A stretch of DNA of 64,000 nt from an uncultured Poribacteria bacterium. GTDB taxonomy: Bacteria; Poribacteria; WGA-4E; WGA-3G. The notes under the pieces are model-generated. The model was not told the origin of the DNA, made no database searches, and was given only the letters and a program-made list of their open reading frames with translations. The translations under genes were made by a program, and so were the position numbers. Numbering within the stretch: position 1 is the first letter of the stretch; every line of letters starts with the position of its first letter. Shown piece after piece: positions 25,494-32,949 of the stretch. The stretch is taken from the NCBI GenBank assembly GCA_951813545.1, contig OX638352.1, forward strand, positions 5,551,966-5,615,965, written 5' to 3'.

Positions 25494-25841
25494 CCCCCCA
25501 GAACATTTAATAAGATCAGAACTAGTAGGACCGCCACATACGTTCTTACACTCGTGACACTTACCAGGGAAATTACAACCATCTGCGCAGCCTTTCCGCC
25601 TTCCATCACAGGCATCGTCGTATGAACAAGAACTACAAGTGCTGCCCTGCTCACAGTTACAACAGCTGCTAGATGAGAAAATATCCTCCGCACCACACGT
25701 AGTAGAACCACAGCAGCCGGAGGCTTCTGTTTCTACAACAAACCCATTAAACGCGCCCGCGAATACGACTCCGCCAGCAAAAAGTAGGACGATCATCAGT
25801 CGCCCTATGACATTCGGGGGTGAGAAAAAATTTCTGATCAT
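25470..25841 (-). CDS. Cysteine-rich secreted or membrane-anchored small protein
   Basis: 123 residues from ATG 25841 (AAAGGAG 9 nt upstream). A hydrophobic N-terminal segment (VIGRLMIVLLFAGGVVFAGAF) is followed by a mature part with 17 Cys in about 85 residues: GCCG, TTCG, SSSSCCNC, TCSSCSY, ACDG, GCADGCNFPGKCHECKNVC, IKC and GCC. The spacing suggests disulfides or metal binding outside the cytoplasm. I recognise no family. A longer reading from 25895 would begin upstream of the predicted -10 box and is rejected. The C-terminus has been changed by a 19-bp duplication. It stands alone, with the WD40 operon 98 bp downstream. Confidence 0.65.
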   Translation of the reverse strand: MIRNFFSPPNVIGRLMIVLLFAGGVVFAGAFNGFVVETEASGCCGSTTCGAEDIFSSSSCCNCEQGSTCSSCSYDDACDGRRKGCADGCNFPGKCHECKNVCGGPTSSDLIKCSGGTNGCCTD

Positions 25842-25865
25842 TTTAAGATTCTCCTTTATGTAAAA

Positions 25866-25892
25866 GAGACGTGAATCAGTATAGCACGTCTC
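25866..25892 (-). promoter_or_regulatory. Inverted repeat around a -10 box of the Cys-rich gene
   Basis: On the minus strand GAGACGTG (25892-25885) and CACGTCTC (25873-25866) form a perfect 8-bp inverted repeat separated by 11 bp that contain TATACT. It lies 24 bp upstream of the start codon. This is the geometry of an operator overlapping a promoter. No good -35 box at normal spacing is seen. Confidence 0.5.
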
Positions 25893-25929
25893 CATGAATT
25901 ATATCCAAACAATTAACAGGACAGACGCG

Positions 25930-26075
25930 CAAAGTGCCTATCCAAGGATGGAAGATTGGAAGCAACCTGCTTCCAGCCACCCGTTTTTTCCTATCCAATG
26001 GAAGGATGGAGGGTAGTGGGATAGGTATTTTCTCCACTCTTCCTGCCTTCCACTCTTTCTATCAAGCAAGGATTT
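25930..26075. repeat. GGAAGATTGGAAG-type low-complexity inverted repeat
   Basis: GGATGGAAGATTGGAAG and later CTTCCAGCC, CCTATCCAATGGAAGGATGG, and TTCCTGCCTTCCACTC give multiple complementary purine/pyrimidine arms. A related sequence (GGAAGATTGGAAGATTG...CTTCCATTCTTCC) lies at 47738-47808. Part of the gap 25896-26328, in which I see no gene. Confidence 0.45.
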
Positions 26076-26285
26076 GGTTTATATGATTAAGCAAGAACTG
26101 TGCCAATCGATGAAACCGTGATATCCAGTCCTGTTATAACTGTGTCCGCCAAGGCGGTACGCGGGATACGGGCTGTACGCCGTGTGATGCGCTCGCTTAA
26201 AGTTTTTTTCGTCAATCGTCCCAAAATGAGACAAGTTTGAAAGGCGTATCGACGACAAAGCCTTTTATAACACGAGTTACGGCGT

Positions 26286-26324
26286 GTTGTCTCAATATGA
26301 TACATTATCCCATATTGAGACAAC
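26286..26324. promoter_or_regulatory. 14-bp perfect inverted repeat beyond the sigma-54 activator stop
   Basis: GTTGTCTCAATATG (26286-26299) and CATATTGAGACAAC (26311-26324) with an 11-bp loop lie 4 bp beyond the stop of the activator gene. On the minus strand no T-run follows; on the plus strand ATTTTTAC follows. It could be a terminator for plus-strand transcription, a stabilising 3' hairpin for the activator mRNA, or a binding site. Confidence 0.5.
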
Positions 26325-26328
26325 ATTT

Positions 26329-27309
26329 TTACGGTAGCAGGTTATATTCCTTCAATTTCCGATAAAGTGTGGATCTACCGATGCCCAACGCTCGCGCTGC
26401 ATCGGGGATATTACCGCCCTTCACTTTGAGAGCGTTGACGATGGCTCTCCGTTCAGCTTCCTTAAGTGTAAGAATATCGGTGGTATCCGTCGGACTGCTT
26501 ATAGCGGCTTGTGAACCCTCTTGTATCAGATCCGGCGGGAGACTCTCTCGTTGCAGCCGGTCTGTCGTCTCAAGCAAAACAGCCCTTTCAATGGCGTGTT
26601 TCAGTTCGCGCACATTGCCGGGGAAGTCATGCCGTGTTAACACGTGTAAGGCATCATCAGAAATGGTGCGAATGGATTTTTTATCTTCTGCGGCAAATTT
26701 TTCCAGGAAATGATGTGCCAAGATAGGAATATCTTCGCGCCGTTCTCTCAGCGGCGGAACCACGATGGGAAACGCCGCAAGGCGATAGTACAAGTCCTCA
26801 CGGAAAGATCCCTCTCTGATAGCATTTCCTAAATCCTGATTCGTAGCAGCCAGTACCCGGATGTCAACAGAGATGGTGCTTTTGCCACCGATCCTCTGAA
26901 ACTCCCGTTCTTCTAACACACGCAGCAACTTAGCTTGCAAAGTGAGTGGCATATCCCCAATTTCATCAAGAAAAAGCGTTCCGGTGTTCGCTTGCTCAAA
27001 CTGTCCGATCCGCCGCTCGATTGCCCCGGTGAAAGCCCCGCGTTCATTGCCAAATAACTCACTCTCAATCAACTCGGCTGGTATCGCAGCACAATTAACC
27101 CCAACGAAAGGGGCTGTTTTTCGCGGGCTGTTATCGTGTATTGATTTTGCGACCAGTTCTTTGCCGGTCCCGGTTTCGCCTTGAATCAGGACGGTAATAT
27201 TGCCTGCTGCCGCTGCTCGAATCTGGGTGAACACCTGCTGCATTTTTTCGCTTTTGCCGATGATTTCACCAAAGGACTGGTTCGTCTCAAGTTCGGTCTG
27301 TAACGCCAT
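26329..27309 (-). CDS. Sigma-54-dependent activator without sensory domain
   Basis: 326 residues, compared with about 450 for NtrC types. The AAA+ domain starts almost at once (FGEIIGKSEKMQQVF). Walker A is GETGTGKE (43-50), the sigma-54 contact loop is GAFTGA and Walker B is GTLFLDEIGD. Sensor/arginine-finger segments VLAATNQDL and FREDLYYRL follow. The C-terminal Fis-type helix-turn-helix is GGNIPDAARALGIGRSTLYRKLKEYNLLP. No receiver, GAF or PAS domain is present, so activity must be controlled by another protein or by amount, as for PspF. ATG at 27309, RBS AAGGGAG. The target promoter is not evident. Confidence 0.93.
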   Translation of the reverse strand: MALQTELETNQSFGEIIGKSEKMQQVFTQIRAAAAGNITVLIQGETGTGKELVAKSIHDNSPRKTAPFVGVNCAAIPAELIESELFGNERGAFTGAIERRIGQFEQANTGTLFLDEIGDMPLTLQAKLLRVLEEREFQRIGGKSTISVDIRVLAATNQDLGNAIREGSFREDLYYRLAAFPIVVPPLRERREDIPILAHHFLEKFAAEDKKSIRTISDDALHVLTRHDFPGNVRELKHAIERAVLLETTDRLQRESLPPDLIQEGSQAAISSPTDTTDILTLKEAERRAIVNALKVKGGNIPDAARALGIGRSTLYRKLKEYNLLP

Positions 27310-27347
27310 AATCTCCCTTTCATCCGCTGGATATGAACATCTTTATA

Positions 27348-27427
27348 CTTATATAGACAAAATTTTTTGCGGTTTCGTGCATAAAATGAAAAAAATGTCA
27401 TAAATTATCGAAAAATTACGTAAAAAA
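27348..27427. repeat. Upstream region copy A (direct repeat with 27586-27676)
   Basis: CTTATATAGAC, then a T-run, then TTTCGTGCATAAAATGAAAA, AAAATGTCATAAAT and TATCGAAAAATTACG. It starts 39 bp upstream of the activator start. The same order of blocks recurs at 27586-27676 with small indels, and a MITE copy sits between the two. Confidence 0.85.
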
Positions 27428-27447
27428 GTAGCGTGTCTTAGGGCTAT

Positions 27448-27567
27448 TTATAGTAAAACCTACAATTAATTAGACATTGTAGAAGGGCGAGGTTGCAAAC
27501 CTCGCCAGCGGTGGTGGGGACCTTGTTCCTTGACGACCGGCAAACATATTTTCAGGTTTTACTATAA
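27448..27567. repeat. MITE copy 3 (120 bp, intact terminal inverted repeats)
   Basis: Starts TTATAGTAAAACC and ends GGTTTTACTATAA: 13-bp perfect terminal inverted repeats. The centre has GGCGAGGTTGCAAACCTCGCC and AGCGGTGGTG. No coding capacity. This is the best-preserved short copy of the family and defines its ends. Confidence 0.85.
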
Positions 27568-27585
27568 ACATACATCTAACGCTAT

Positions 27586-27676
27586 CTTATATAGACCCAC
27601 TTTTTAACCCCTTTTCGTGCATAAAATGAAAAAAATGTCATAAATCACATAAATTATCGAAAAATTACGCAAAAAA
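27586..27676. repeat. Upstream region copy B (direct repeat with 27348-27427)
   Basis: Second copy of the block series beginning CTTATATAGAC and ending ATTACGCAAAAAA. Compared with copy A it has an extra CACATAAAT inserted before ATTATCG. Confidence 0.85.
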
Positions 27677-27682
27677 TAGATC

Positions 27683-27756
27683 GTAGGGGCGGGGTCCCCT
27701 CGTCCTCGTTAGGATCCTCCTATCCGATAGCAAGGGCGGGGAGACCCCGCCCCTAC
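27683..27756. repeat. GTAGGGGCGGGGTC inverted repeat
   Basis: GTAGGGGCGGGGTC (27683-27696) and GACCCCGCCCCTAC (27743-27756) are perfect 14-bp inverted ends around about 46 bp. Its GC content is much higher than the surrounding AT-rich DNA. Another dispersed palindrome family; function unknown. Confidence 0.8.
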
Positions 27757-27977
27757 GTACAGGTGCCCACTGGAGCTTAGGTGCATTTCAAAATCGGGAT
27801 TGAAAATGCTCCTACAAAGAACGCGGATAGTTCAATGTCAAAACTTTACACGCCCTCGTATCAGACGTTGATTGACTTTTTTTCCTCGGTATGCTTCAAT
27901 ATTGTTCACAACCAAATGTTCGATATGGTATCTTCTGCCACTATATCATTATTCTACACAAAACCCTCCACACCTTG

Positions 27978-28102
27978 TTTAGAGGAAAATATGAACTTTA
28001 TAGCCAAGCCCGTAATTATCTATACACCAACCAAAGGGCGAGGATACAATCCTCGCCAGCGTCGGTGCGGATTTTGTTATTTAGAGGAAAATATGAACTT
28101 TA
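27978..28102. repeat. 23-bp direct repeats around a GGCGAGGAT palindrome
   Basis: TTTAGAGGAAAATATGAACT followed by TTA occurs at 27978-28000 and 28080-28102. Between them is a 79-bp insert holding the palindrome GGCGAGGATACAATCCTCGCC (28037-28057). The direct repeat contains the RBS (AGAGGA) and start codon region of the TonB-receptor remnant, so the insertion duplicated the translation start. Confidence 0.8.
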
Positions 28103-28587
28103 ATAAACACTTTTATGCTTTGGCTTTCTTGATGATACTCTCTATATCTTTACCAACTGTTGCTGAGGAGGAAACCGACGAAGTTATTAGAATGGAAGAG
28201 GTCGTGGTTACTGCCCGTAAGCGTGAGCAGCGGTCTTCTGAAGTGCCGCTCTCGGTTTCAACGCTTCAAGGTGAGCGATTCGATACCTTGCGCTCATCGG
28301 GTATGGACGTGCGTTTCTTGTCGAACCGTACCCCCAGTTTTCAGATGGAGTCGTCGTGCCGAGTGCGGTTCTTACTCTACAATTCTGTGGAATATGCCGA
28401 TGATTGGCTCTTGGAGGGCGGTGTCCGGCTTGCTTGTCTACTCCCACACGCCGACGTAGAGGTAGCAATTATCGGGCGCAATATCCTCAACGACACATCT
28501 CCAACTGGCGGTATCGACTTCAACAATCTCACTGACTATGTCAATGAACCGCGGTTTTGGAGTCTTGAAGCGGTGCGGCGTTTCTAA
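28093..28587 (+). pseudogene. TonB-dependent receptor with large internal deletion
   Basis: 164 residues in one open frame. Residues 1-24 are a signal peptide (MNFNKHFYALAFLMILSISLPTVA). EVVVTARKREQRSSEVPLSVS is a TonB box and start of the plug, continuing to RFLSNRTPSFQMES. The sequence then jumps to the typical last strands of a beta-barrel (EYADDWLLEGGVRL, VEVAIIGRNILNDTSPTGGIDFNNL) and ends in Phe after Arg-Arg, as outer-membrane barrels do. A complete receptor has about 650-800 residues, so around 500 are missing, and the deletion kept frame. It cannot form a barrel. The start at 28093 lies in the second copy of a 23-bp repeat; the first copy at 27991 is also an in-frame ATG. Confidence 0.8.
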
Positions 28588-28600
28588 ACAATAGCAAAGT

Positions 28601-28629
28601 TTGACAAAAAAGCATATCCGCTTTAGAAT
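28601..28629 (+). promoter_or_regulatory. Sigma-70-type promoter for the 28657 gene
   Basis: TTGACA (28601-28606), 17-bp spacer, TAGAAT (28624-28629), 27 bp upstream of the chosen start codon. Near-consensus. Confidence 0.6.
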
Positions 28630-28656
28630 AGATGAAAAATGAAAGTAGGACACAGC

Positions 28657-29466
28657 ATGAAAATTGCAATATGCAACGAAATGTTTGAAAATTGGAAAAT
28701 CGAAGATGTTTTTACCTATGCGGCTGACCTCGGTTACGAGGCAGTCGAGATCGCACCGTTCACCTTAGCAGACTCGGTCTTGGACATCAGTGATGCCGAA
28801 CGTACCCGCATCCGTAAAGCAGCAGAAAGTGCGAAGATAGAGATTGCCGGACTCCATTGGCTGCTTGTCTCACCACCCGGACTGTATGTTAACCACTCAG
28901 ATGCAGAAATCCGAGAGGAAACGCGGGACTATTTCCTCGCACTGATTAACTTATGTGCGGATTTAGGCGGTAAGGTGATGGTGATCGGTTCGCCACAACA
29001 ACGGAACGTGATGGAGCCACTCTCATTTGAAGAGGCGTGGGAATATGCGCGTGCGACTTTCTCAGAAAGTGCGGCACTCGCAGGCGAAAGAGATGTGATG
29101 TTGTGCATGGAACCCTTGTCAAGCGACCAGACGAACTTCATTACGAACCCCGACAAAGCGGCTGAGATGGTGAACGCTGTCAATCACCCGAATTTCCAGA
29201 TGATTCTGGATGTGTGTAGTACTGCGAAAGAGGGTTTGGATATGCCGACGCAGATCCGTAACCACGCGCAGCACGTTGCGCACTTCCACTCCAACGACGA
29301 TAACGGCTATCTGCCCGGTTCTGGGAACGTAGACTATCCACCCATCATCGAAGCACTGAAAGAGATTGACTACAGCGGCTATGTCTCTACAGAGGTTTTC
29401 GACTTCAATCCGGATCCACAAACGATAGCGAAACGAAGCATCGAATTTGTGAAATCACTGCTGTAG
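28657..29466 (+). CDS. Sugar phosphate isomerase/epimerase-like TIM barrel
   Basis: 269 residues of the xylose-isomerase-like / AP-endonuclease-2 superfamily. Segments seen in order: KIAICNEMFENW, DLGYEAVEIAPF (metal/substrate Glu), IAGLHWLL, MVIGSPQQRN, LCMEPLSSDQTNFITN (conserved Glu), QMILDVCSTAKEG (Asp), VAHFHSNDDNGYLPGSG (His) and YVSTEVFDF (Glu). Together these give the usual Glu-Asp-His-Glu metal site. ATG at 28657 with AGGA 8 nt upstream is preferred to the in-frame ATG at 28639. The next gene starts 9 bp after the stop. Substrate unknown. Confidence 0.88.
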   Translation: MKIAICNEMFENWKIEDVFTYAADLGYEAVEIAPFTLADSVLDISDAERTRIRKAAESAKIEIAGLHWLLVSPPGLYVNHSDAEIREETRDYFLALINLCADLGGKVMVIGSPQQRNVMEPLSFEEAWEYARATFSESAALAGERDVMLCMEPLSSDQTNFITNPDKAAEMVNAVNHPNFQMILDVCSTAKEGLDMPTQIRNHAQHVAHFHSNDDNGYLPGSGNVDYPPIIEALKEIDYSGYVSTEVFDFNPDPQTIAKRSIEFVKSLL

Positions 29467-29475
29467 GAGAGAGCA

Positions 29476-31044
29476 ATGAACGGCATTATCCATGAATGCT
29501 ACGAGGCATATAGCACACTTAGAAACGAAATGGGACGGTGGTTGAAACAGAGCATGCTGCTCGACCCGCCAGGTCCAAACGACGGTGGCGAGGACGAGGC
29601 GAACTACGCCCTCGCATGGTTTCCACATTATCTTATCACTGATGATGCGACTGTCCTGCAACATTTTGATACACTGAAAACGGCATTGCTCGGTTGGGTG
29701 AAACGCGATTGTCTCCACGGCTATGAACCGAAGGCGGAAGCACATCACGGACCGGAACCGTTTCTCCTTTTCTTGCCTCGTTACATCGGTCTGATGCCGA
29801 CAGATACAGAAGCGATCACGCTTCTGACGGATGCGGCGGAACATATCGGGAACTGGGTGCCGGAGATTCCGCCTTGGTATGACTACGACCGAGATACGTT
29901 CATCGGTTATAACATCGGTAGCCGAGATGTAGCAAATGACGAAAAAAACGCGTATGAAATGGCGGAACATTTTCGATTTATCCATATTGCAATCGCGGCA
30001 TATCGTGTGACAGGTGAAGACCGCTATCTGACGTGGGCGTTACGGTATGGGAGCAAACGCGCCGAGCAGCTTATTGCGGCACCGGACCCAATGCCATTGC
30101 TGTGGACGCACGACGGAGAGGGACTCGACGAAGCAGCCGTCAACGAGAAGAATTTAAATCGACTCACCGCAAGCACACACCATATCCCCGGTGATCCGCT
30201 CGCTGGCATTGAAGTCTTGCTGGCTTCTGGTGCTATTTATGCATTGGGTGACCTCCATCTGCTGTCTGGAGAAGAGATTTTCAAAACAGCGGCAAAGCGG
30301 ATTGTAGAACCGTTAGTGTCATCGTTGAGCGATCCGTATAACGATCCGGCAGCGGCAGCATTGAGTTACTATCGTTGGACATTCGAGGATACCGAATTTG
30401 ATGAGGAAATCCGTGAGGGATTGGTGGAACTTCCTGATGAATCGCCCGAGCTGCTGGCGTTGATTTTCCCACAAGAGACACGCCGTCGGGAACCCGGTGT
30501 CGGTAAACGGGCGGATATGGCATATTGGGGCGAATGGTCAGATGAAGGATCTGTGAAACCGATTCAGGAACCGTCAACTGCGACTTTAACACTTGCCTAC
30601 CAAGTGACAGGCGAAATTGCTTATGCGATGCGAGCATTGCGAAGTGCTGCGACGCGTCTAAATATTGCGAGGCGTGTGTTACGAGGTGGACGGGAACACG
30701 CCGATATGGGCGGCGCAGTCTGCTCAATTGCAGCGGGACATGGACGGAATTGGGGACAAGGCGCGGTCACAGCGTGTTATGGTCCACTGCTTCTCGGCAC
30801 GCGTGAGGTCCAGAGCGAAGTTACACAACTCCTGGAGATTCGACACGGCGACCAACAAAACCATCCGCAGACGCTTCTTTCTCTGGTGCGACCGCTTCTC
30901 GAAACAGAAAAGACGGCAGAGGTCGTCTTCTACAACGGTGGCGATTCACCACTCACGTTTTCATGGCGATTGCAAATCGGTGAAGAGGCTGCGTGGCAGA
31001 CAGTAACACTTGGTGCTGGCGAAACGAAACAGGATTGGATGTAA
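29476..31044 (+). CDS. Large protein of unknown function, possible alpha/alpha-barrel sugar-active enzyme
   Basis: 522 residues, no signal peptide. Rich in aromatic and acidic residues with repeated helical segments (EDEANYALAWFPHYLI, NAYEMAEHFRFIHIAIAAYRVTGEDRYLTWALRY, TLAYQVTGEIAYAMRALRSAATRL). This pattern resembles the (alpha/alpha)6 toroids of glycoside hydrolases or lyases. A short C-terminal segment (AEVVFYNGGDSPLTFSWRL) looks like a beta-sandwich end. No catalytic motif is recognised. ATG at 29476 with TAGGAGAG upstream, 9 bp after the isomerase stop, so a two-gene operon for carbohydrate breakdown is likely. Confidence 0.75.
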   Translation: MNGIIHECYEAYSTLRNEMGRWLKQSMLLDPPGPNDGGEDEANYALAWFPHYLITDDATVLQHFDTLKTALLGWVKRDCLHGYEPKAEAHHGPEPFLLFLPRYIGLMPTDTEAITLLTDAAEHIGNWVPEIPPWYDYDRDTFIGYNIGSRDVANDEKNAYEMAEHFRFIHIAIAAYRVTGEDRYLTWALRYGSKRAEQLIAAPDPMPLLWTHDGEGLDEAAVNEKNLNRLTASTHHIPGDPLAGIEVLLASGAIYALGDLHLLSGEEIFKTAAKRIVEPLVSSLSDPYNDPAAAALSYYRWTFEDTEFDEEIREGLVELPDESPELLALIFPQETRRREPGVGKRADMAYWGEWSDEGSVKPIQEPSTATLTLAYQVTGEIAYAMRALRSAATRLNIARRVLRGGREHADMGGAVCSIAAGHGRNWGQGAVTACYGPLLLGTREVQSEVTQLLEIRHGDQQNHPQTLLSLVRPLLETEKTAEVVFYNGGDSPLTFSWRLQIGEEAAWQTVTLGAGETKQDWM

Positions 31045-31063
31045 TCCCGTGAAGTTCTATGCC

Positions 31064-31984
31064 CTATTTTTCTTTAATGGCTGCCCACCTTGTTGTTAAC
31101 AACGAGGTTTGAGGTTGAACAGGTAAGAGCTCCGGATCAAACCAATCTGCGCCAGAATTGGCTGTCTCGCCGCGTGTGAGCCGCGTAGATCTACGGTTAC
31201 CGATATTGAATTTGAAAAGGTGACCATTTCCTTGATAAACAAGCTCATCGCCGAGCGGGGACCACGCTGGATAGACTCCATCTGTAAGACGTTTCAAACC
31301 TTTGCCATCACTATTCACAACGTAAACACCCTTCCCACTCCAATAAAACGCTATACGAGTAGCATCCGGAGACCAAACTGCCCCCCAAAGAATCCCCAGT
31401 TTACCACCTGAAAGTAGTACCCTCTCTTTACGCGTCTGGAGGTTGATAACCTTCAATTGATGTCCTGCTAGCTTGGTTGTCGACGCAAAGACTATCTCGG
31501 ATCCATCTGGAGACCATGACGGACAGCCACCGAGAAAGCCTGGTGAAGCCACACGTTCCTCCTGCTCACCATCTATCGTGCTGATATAGATGCCCCAATC
31601 GTCGCGGCGCAAGTAAGCAAGCCGCTGCCCATCTGGAGACCAATCAGGGCACTCTCTAAGTGCCAAATGCCGAAACGCCTTCTGCACATTCCCTCCATCT
31701 GCATCCATCAGGTAAATGTCATAAACGCCATTACGGTTGGAATTAAAAGCGATGTGTTCACCCGTTGGAGACCAGGCAGGATAAAAATCTCTTGAGGCGT
31801 GCCAAGTTAAGTTAATCTGCTTACTCCCATCTGGATTCATAATATAGATTTCCAAATTGCGGTCACGGGTGGAATGAAACGCAATCTTCGCTGTCTTCGG
31901 AGCTTTGGCAAAAACATTGCAGAGTTGTGTGCCGCCCAGCATTAATACCGAGACACATAAAAGAACGCAAAATCGGCATTTCAT
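31064..31984 (-). CDS. Secreted TolB-like (PD40) beta-propeller protein
   Basis: 306 residues with signal peptide (MKCRFCVLLCVSVLMLGGTQLCNVFAKA). At least five PD40/WD40-like blades: IAFHSTRDRNLEIYIMNPDGS, PAWSPTGEHIAFNSNRNGVYDIYLMDADGG, PDWSPDGQRLAYLRRDDWGIYIS, PSWSPDGSEIVFAS and AVWSPDATRIAFYWSGKGVYVVNSDGK. The pattern WSPDGxxIAF matches the TolB C-terminal propeller; the TolB N-terminal domain is absent. ATG at 31984, RBS AGGAG. Periplasmic or extracellular; partner unknown. Confidence 0.85.
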   Translation of the reverse strand: MKCRFCVLLCVSVLMLGGTQLCNVFAKAPKTAKIAFHSTRDRNLEIYIMNPDGSKQINLTWHASRDFYPAWSPTGEHIAFNSNRNGVYDIYLMDADGGNVQKAFRHLALRECPDWSPDGQRLAYLRRDDWGIYISTIDGEQEERVASPGFLGGCPSWSPDGSEIVFASTTKLAGHQLKVINLQTRKERVLLSGGKLGILWGAVWSPDATRIAFYWSGKGVYVVNSDGKGLKRLTDGVYPAWSPLGDELVYQGNGHLFKFNIGNRRSTRLTRGETANSGADWFDPELLPVQPQTSLLTTRWAAIKEK

Positions 31985-32032
31985 TGAAATCTCCTAAACG
32001 ATTGTAGCGGCGATGGAACTCATCTTATACTT

Positions 32033-32839
32033 TTAATTCCCAAAATTCTGAACAATCAGGGTCAAATCGAGAATATTAACGGTGCCATCACCATTTACAT
32101 CAGCCTTCGGATCTGTCTCTCCAAAGCGAGAAGCCACAAAGACGAGGTCCAAGACATTCACAACGCCATCCGCATTCACATCATAAGGCATATCGGGCGC
32201 AAGCAAATTTGAACGGACCAATTCAAAGACGATATCCTGACTTGTTTCAAACTTGACGGGTCCAAGGTCTGGCGCAAGCCACTGGTAGGTGGTGGAGCGA
32301 CTTGTACCTATCGCAGCAGCCGTTTTTGTACGCATCCGAATTTTTAAGCAGTTCTCGAACGCTCCTGCCGATGTAGTGACGTTCTCAACAGCAACAACTT
32401 CATTCACACTGGAGACCGTAACAGCACCTATTAAATCTACCTCTGTTTCCCCACGCGTCTCCCAAACTTCTCCAAGTTGAAGCGTTTCGGGAAAAAGGAT
32501 GACAGGCGGTGAGAAGTCTACACGCGCCACACCGAAAACATCACCCAGTTCTGCGACAATCCTATGGAGCTTCATCCCTTTTTCTCCCACCTGAACAAGG
32601 AAAGTGTTTGTATTGATCGTGCTTGTGCCAAGGACTTCTGTTGTAAGCTTAAGGATACGGACCTCTTCGCCATCAACGGGTTCGTCGGCAGCCTCAATTG
32701 CGTAAGTGACGTGTTCGGCACCGTCTTCACTCTCCAAAACCCAAGTATTCCCGACATCCGCGGGGTAATAGTTCTGTGCATCGGTTACGGTGACAAAAGC
32801 GCAAAGTAACGTGATGAGTAATAGAGCATTCCTAATCAT
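32033..32839 (-). CDS. Secreted protein with C-terminal type-I dockerin
   Basis: 268 residues. Signal peptide MIRNALLLITLLCAFVTVTDA, then the domain shared with the genes at 32950 and 35940 (QNYYPADVGNTWVLESEDGAEHVTYA...). The last about 55 residues are a dockerin: DVNADGVVNVLDLVFVASRF and DVNGDGTVNILDLTLIVQNF, two calcium-loop/F-helix repeats. Dockerins bind cohesins or act as calcium-dependent modules on extracellular proteins. ATG at 32839 is preferred because AAAGGGGA lies just upstream; an ATG-less extension to 32857 is possible. No cohesin is in the window. Confidence 0.88.
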   Translation of the reverse strand: MIRNALLLITLLCAFVTVTDAQNYYPADVGNTWVLESEDGAEHVTYAIEAADEPVDGEEVRILKLTTEVLGTSTINTNTFLVQVGEKGMKLHRIVAELGDVFGVARVDFSPPVILFPETLQLGEVWETRGETEVDLIGAVTVSSVNEVVAVENVTTSAGAFENCLKIRMRTKTAAAIGTSRSTTYQWLAPDLGPVKFETSQDIVFELVRSNLLAPDMPYDVNADGVVNVLDLVFVASRFGETDPKADVNGDGTVNILDLTLIVQNFGN

Positions 32840-32949
32840 TTCATTCCCCTTTGCCAAAGTAGGCGTTCCTACAAACTAACGAAGCGCGCCGAAAAAACGC
32901 CCTGATGGTGACACCAAGGCGTTTGCGTGAATTATGTTTGCTATATCCC

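Noticed and set aside
25842-25895. Longer N-terminus of the Cys-rich protein
   Set aside because: It would start upstream of the -10 box and inverted repeat, whereas AAAGGAG precedes the ATG at 25841.
26087-26326. Minus-strand 79-codon frame after the activator gene
   Set aside because: It begins inside the inverted repeat at 26286, has no RBS and an Arg/Thr-rich composition typical of chance frames.
27781-28092. Longer TonB-remnant start at 27781
   Set aside because: The added 104 residues cross the repeat insertion and do not resemble a signal peptide; the signal begins at 28093.
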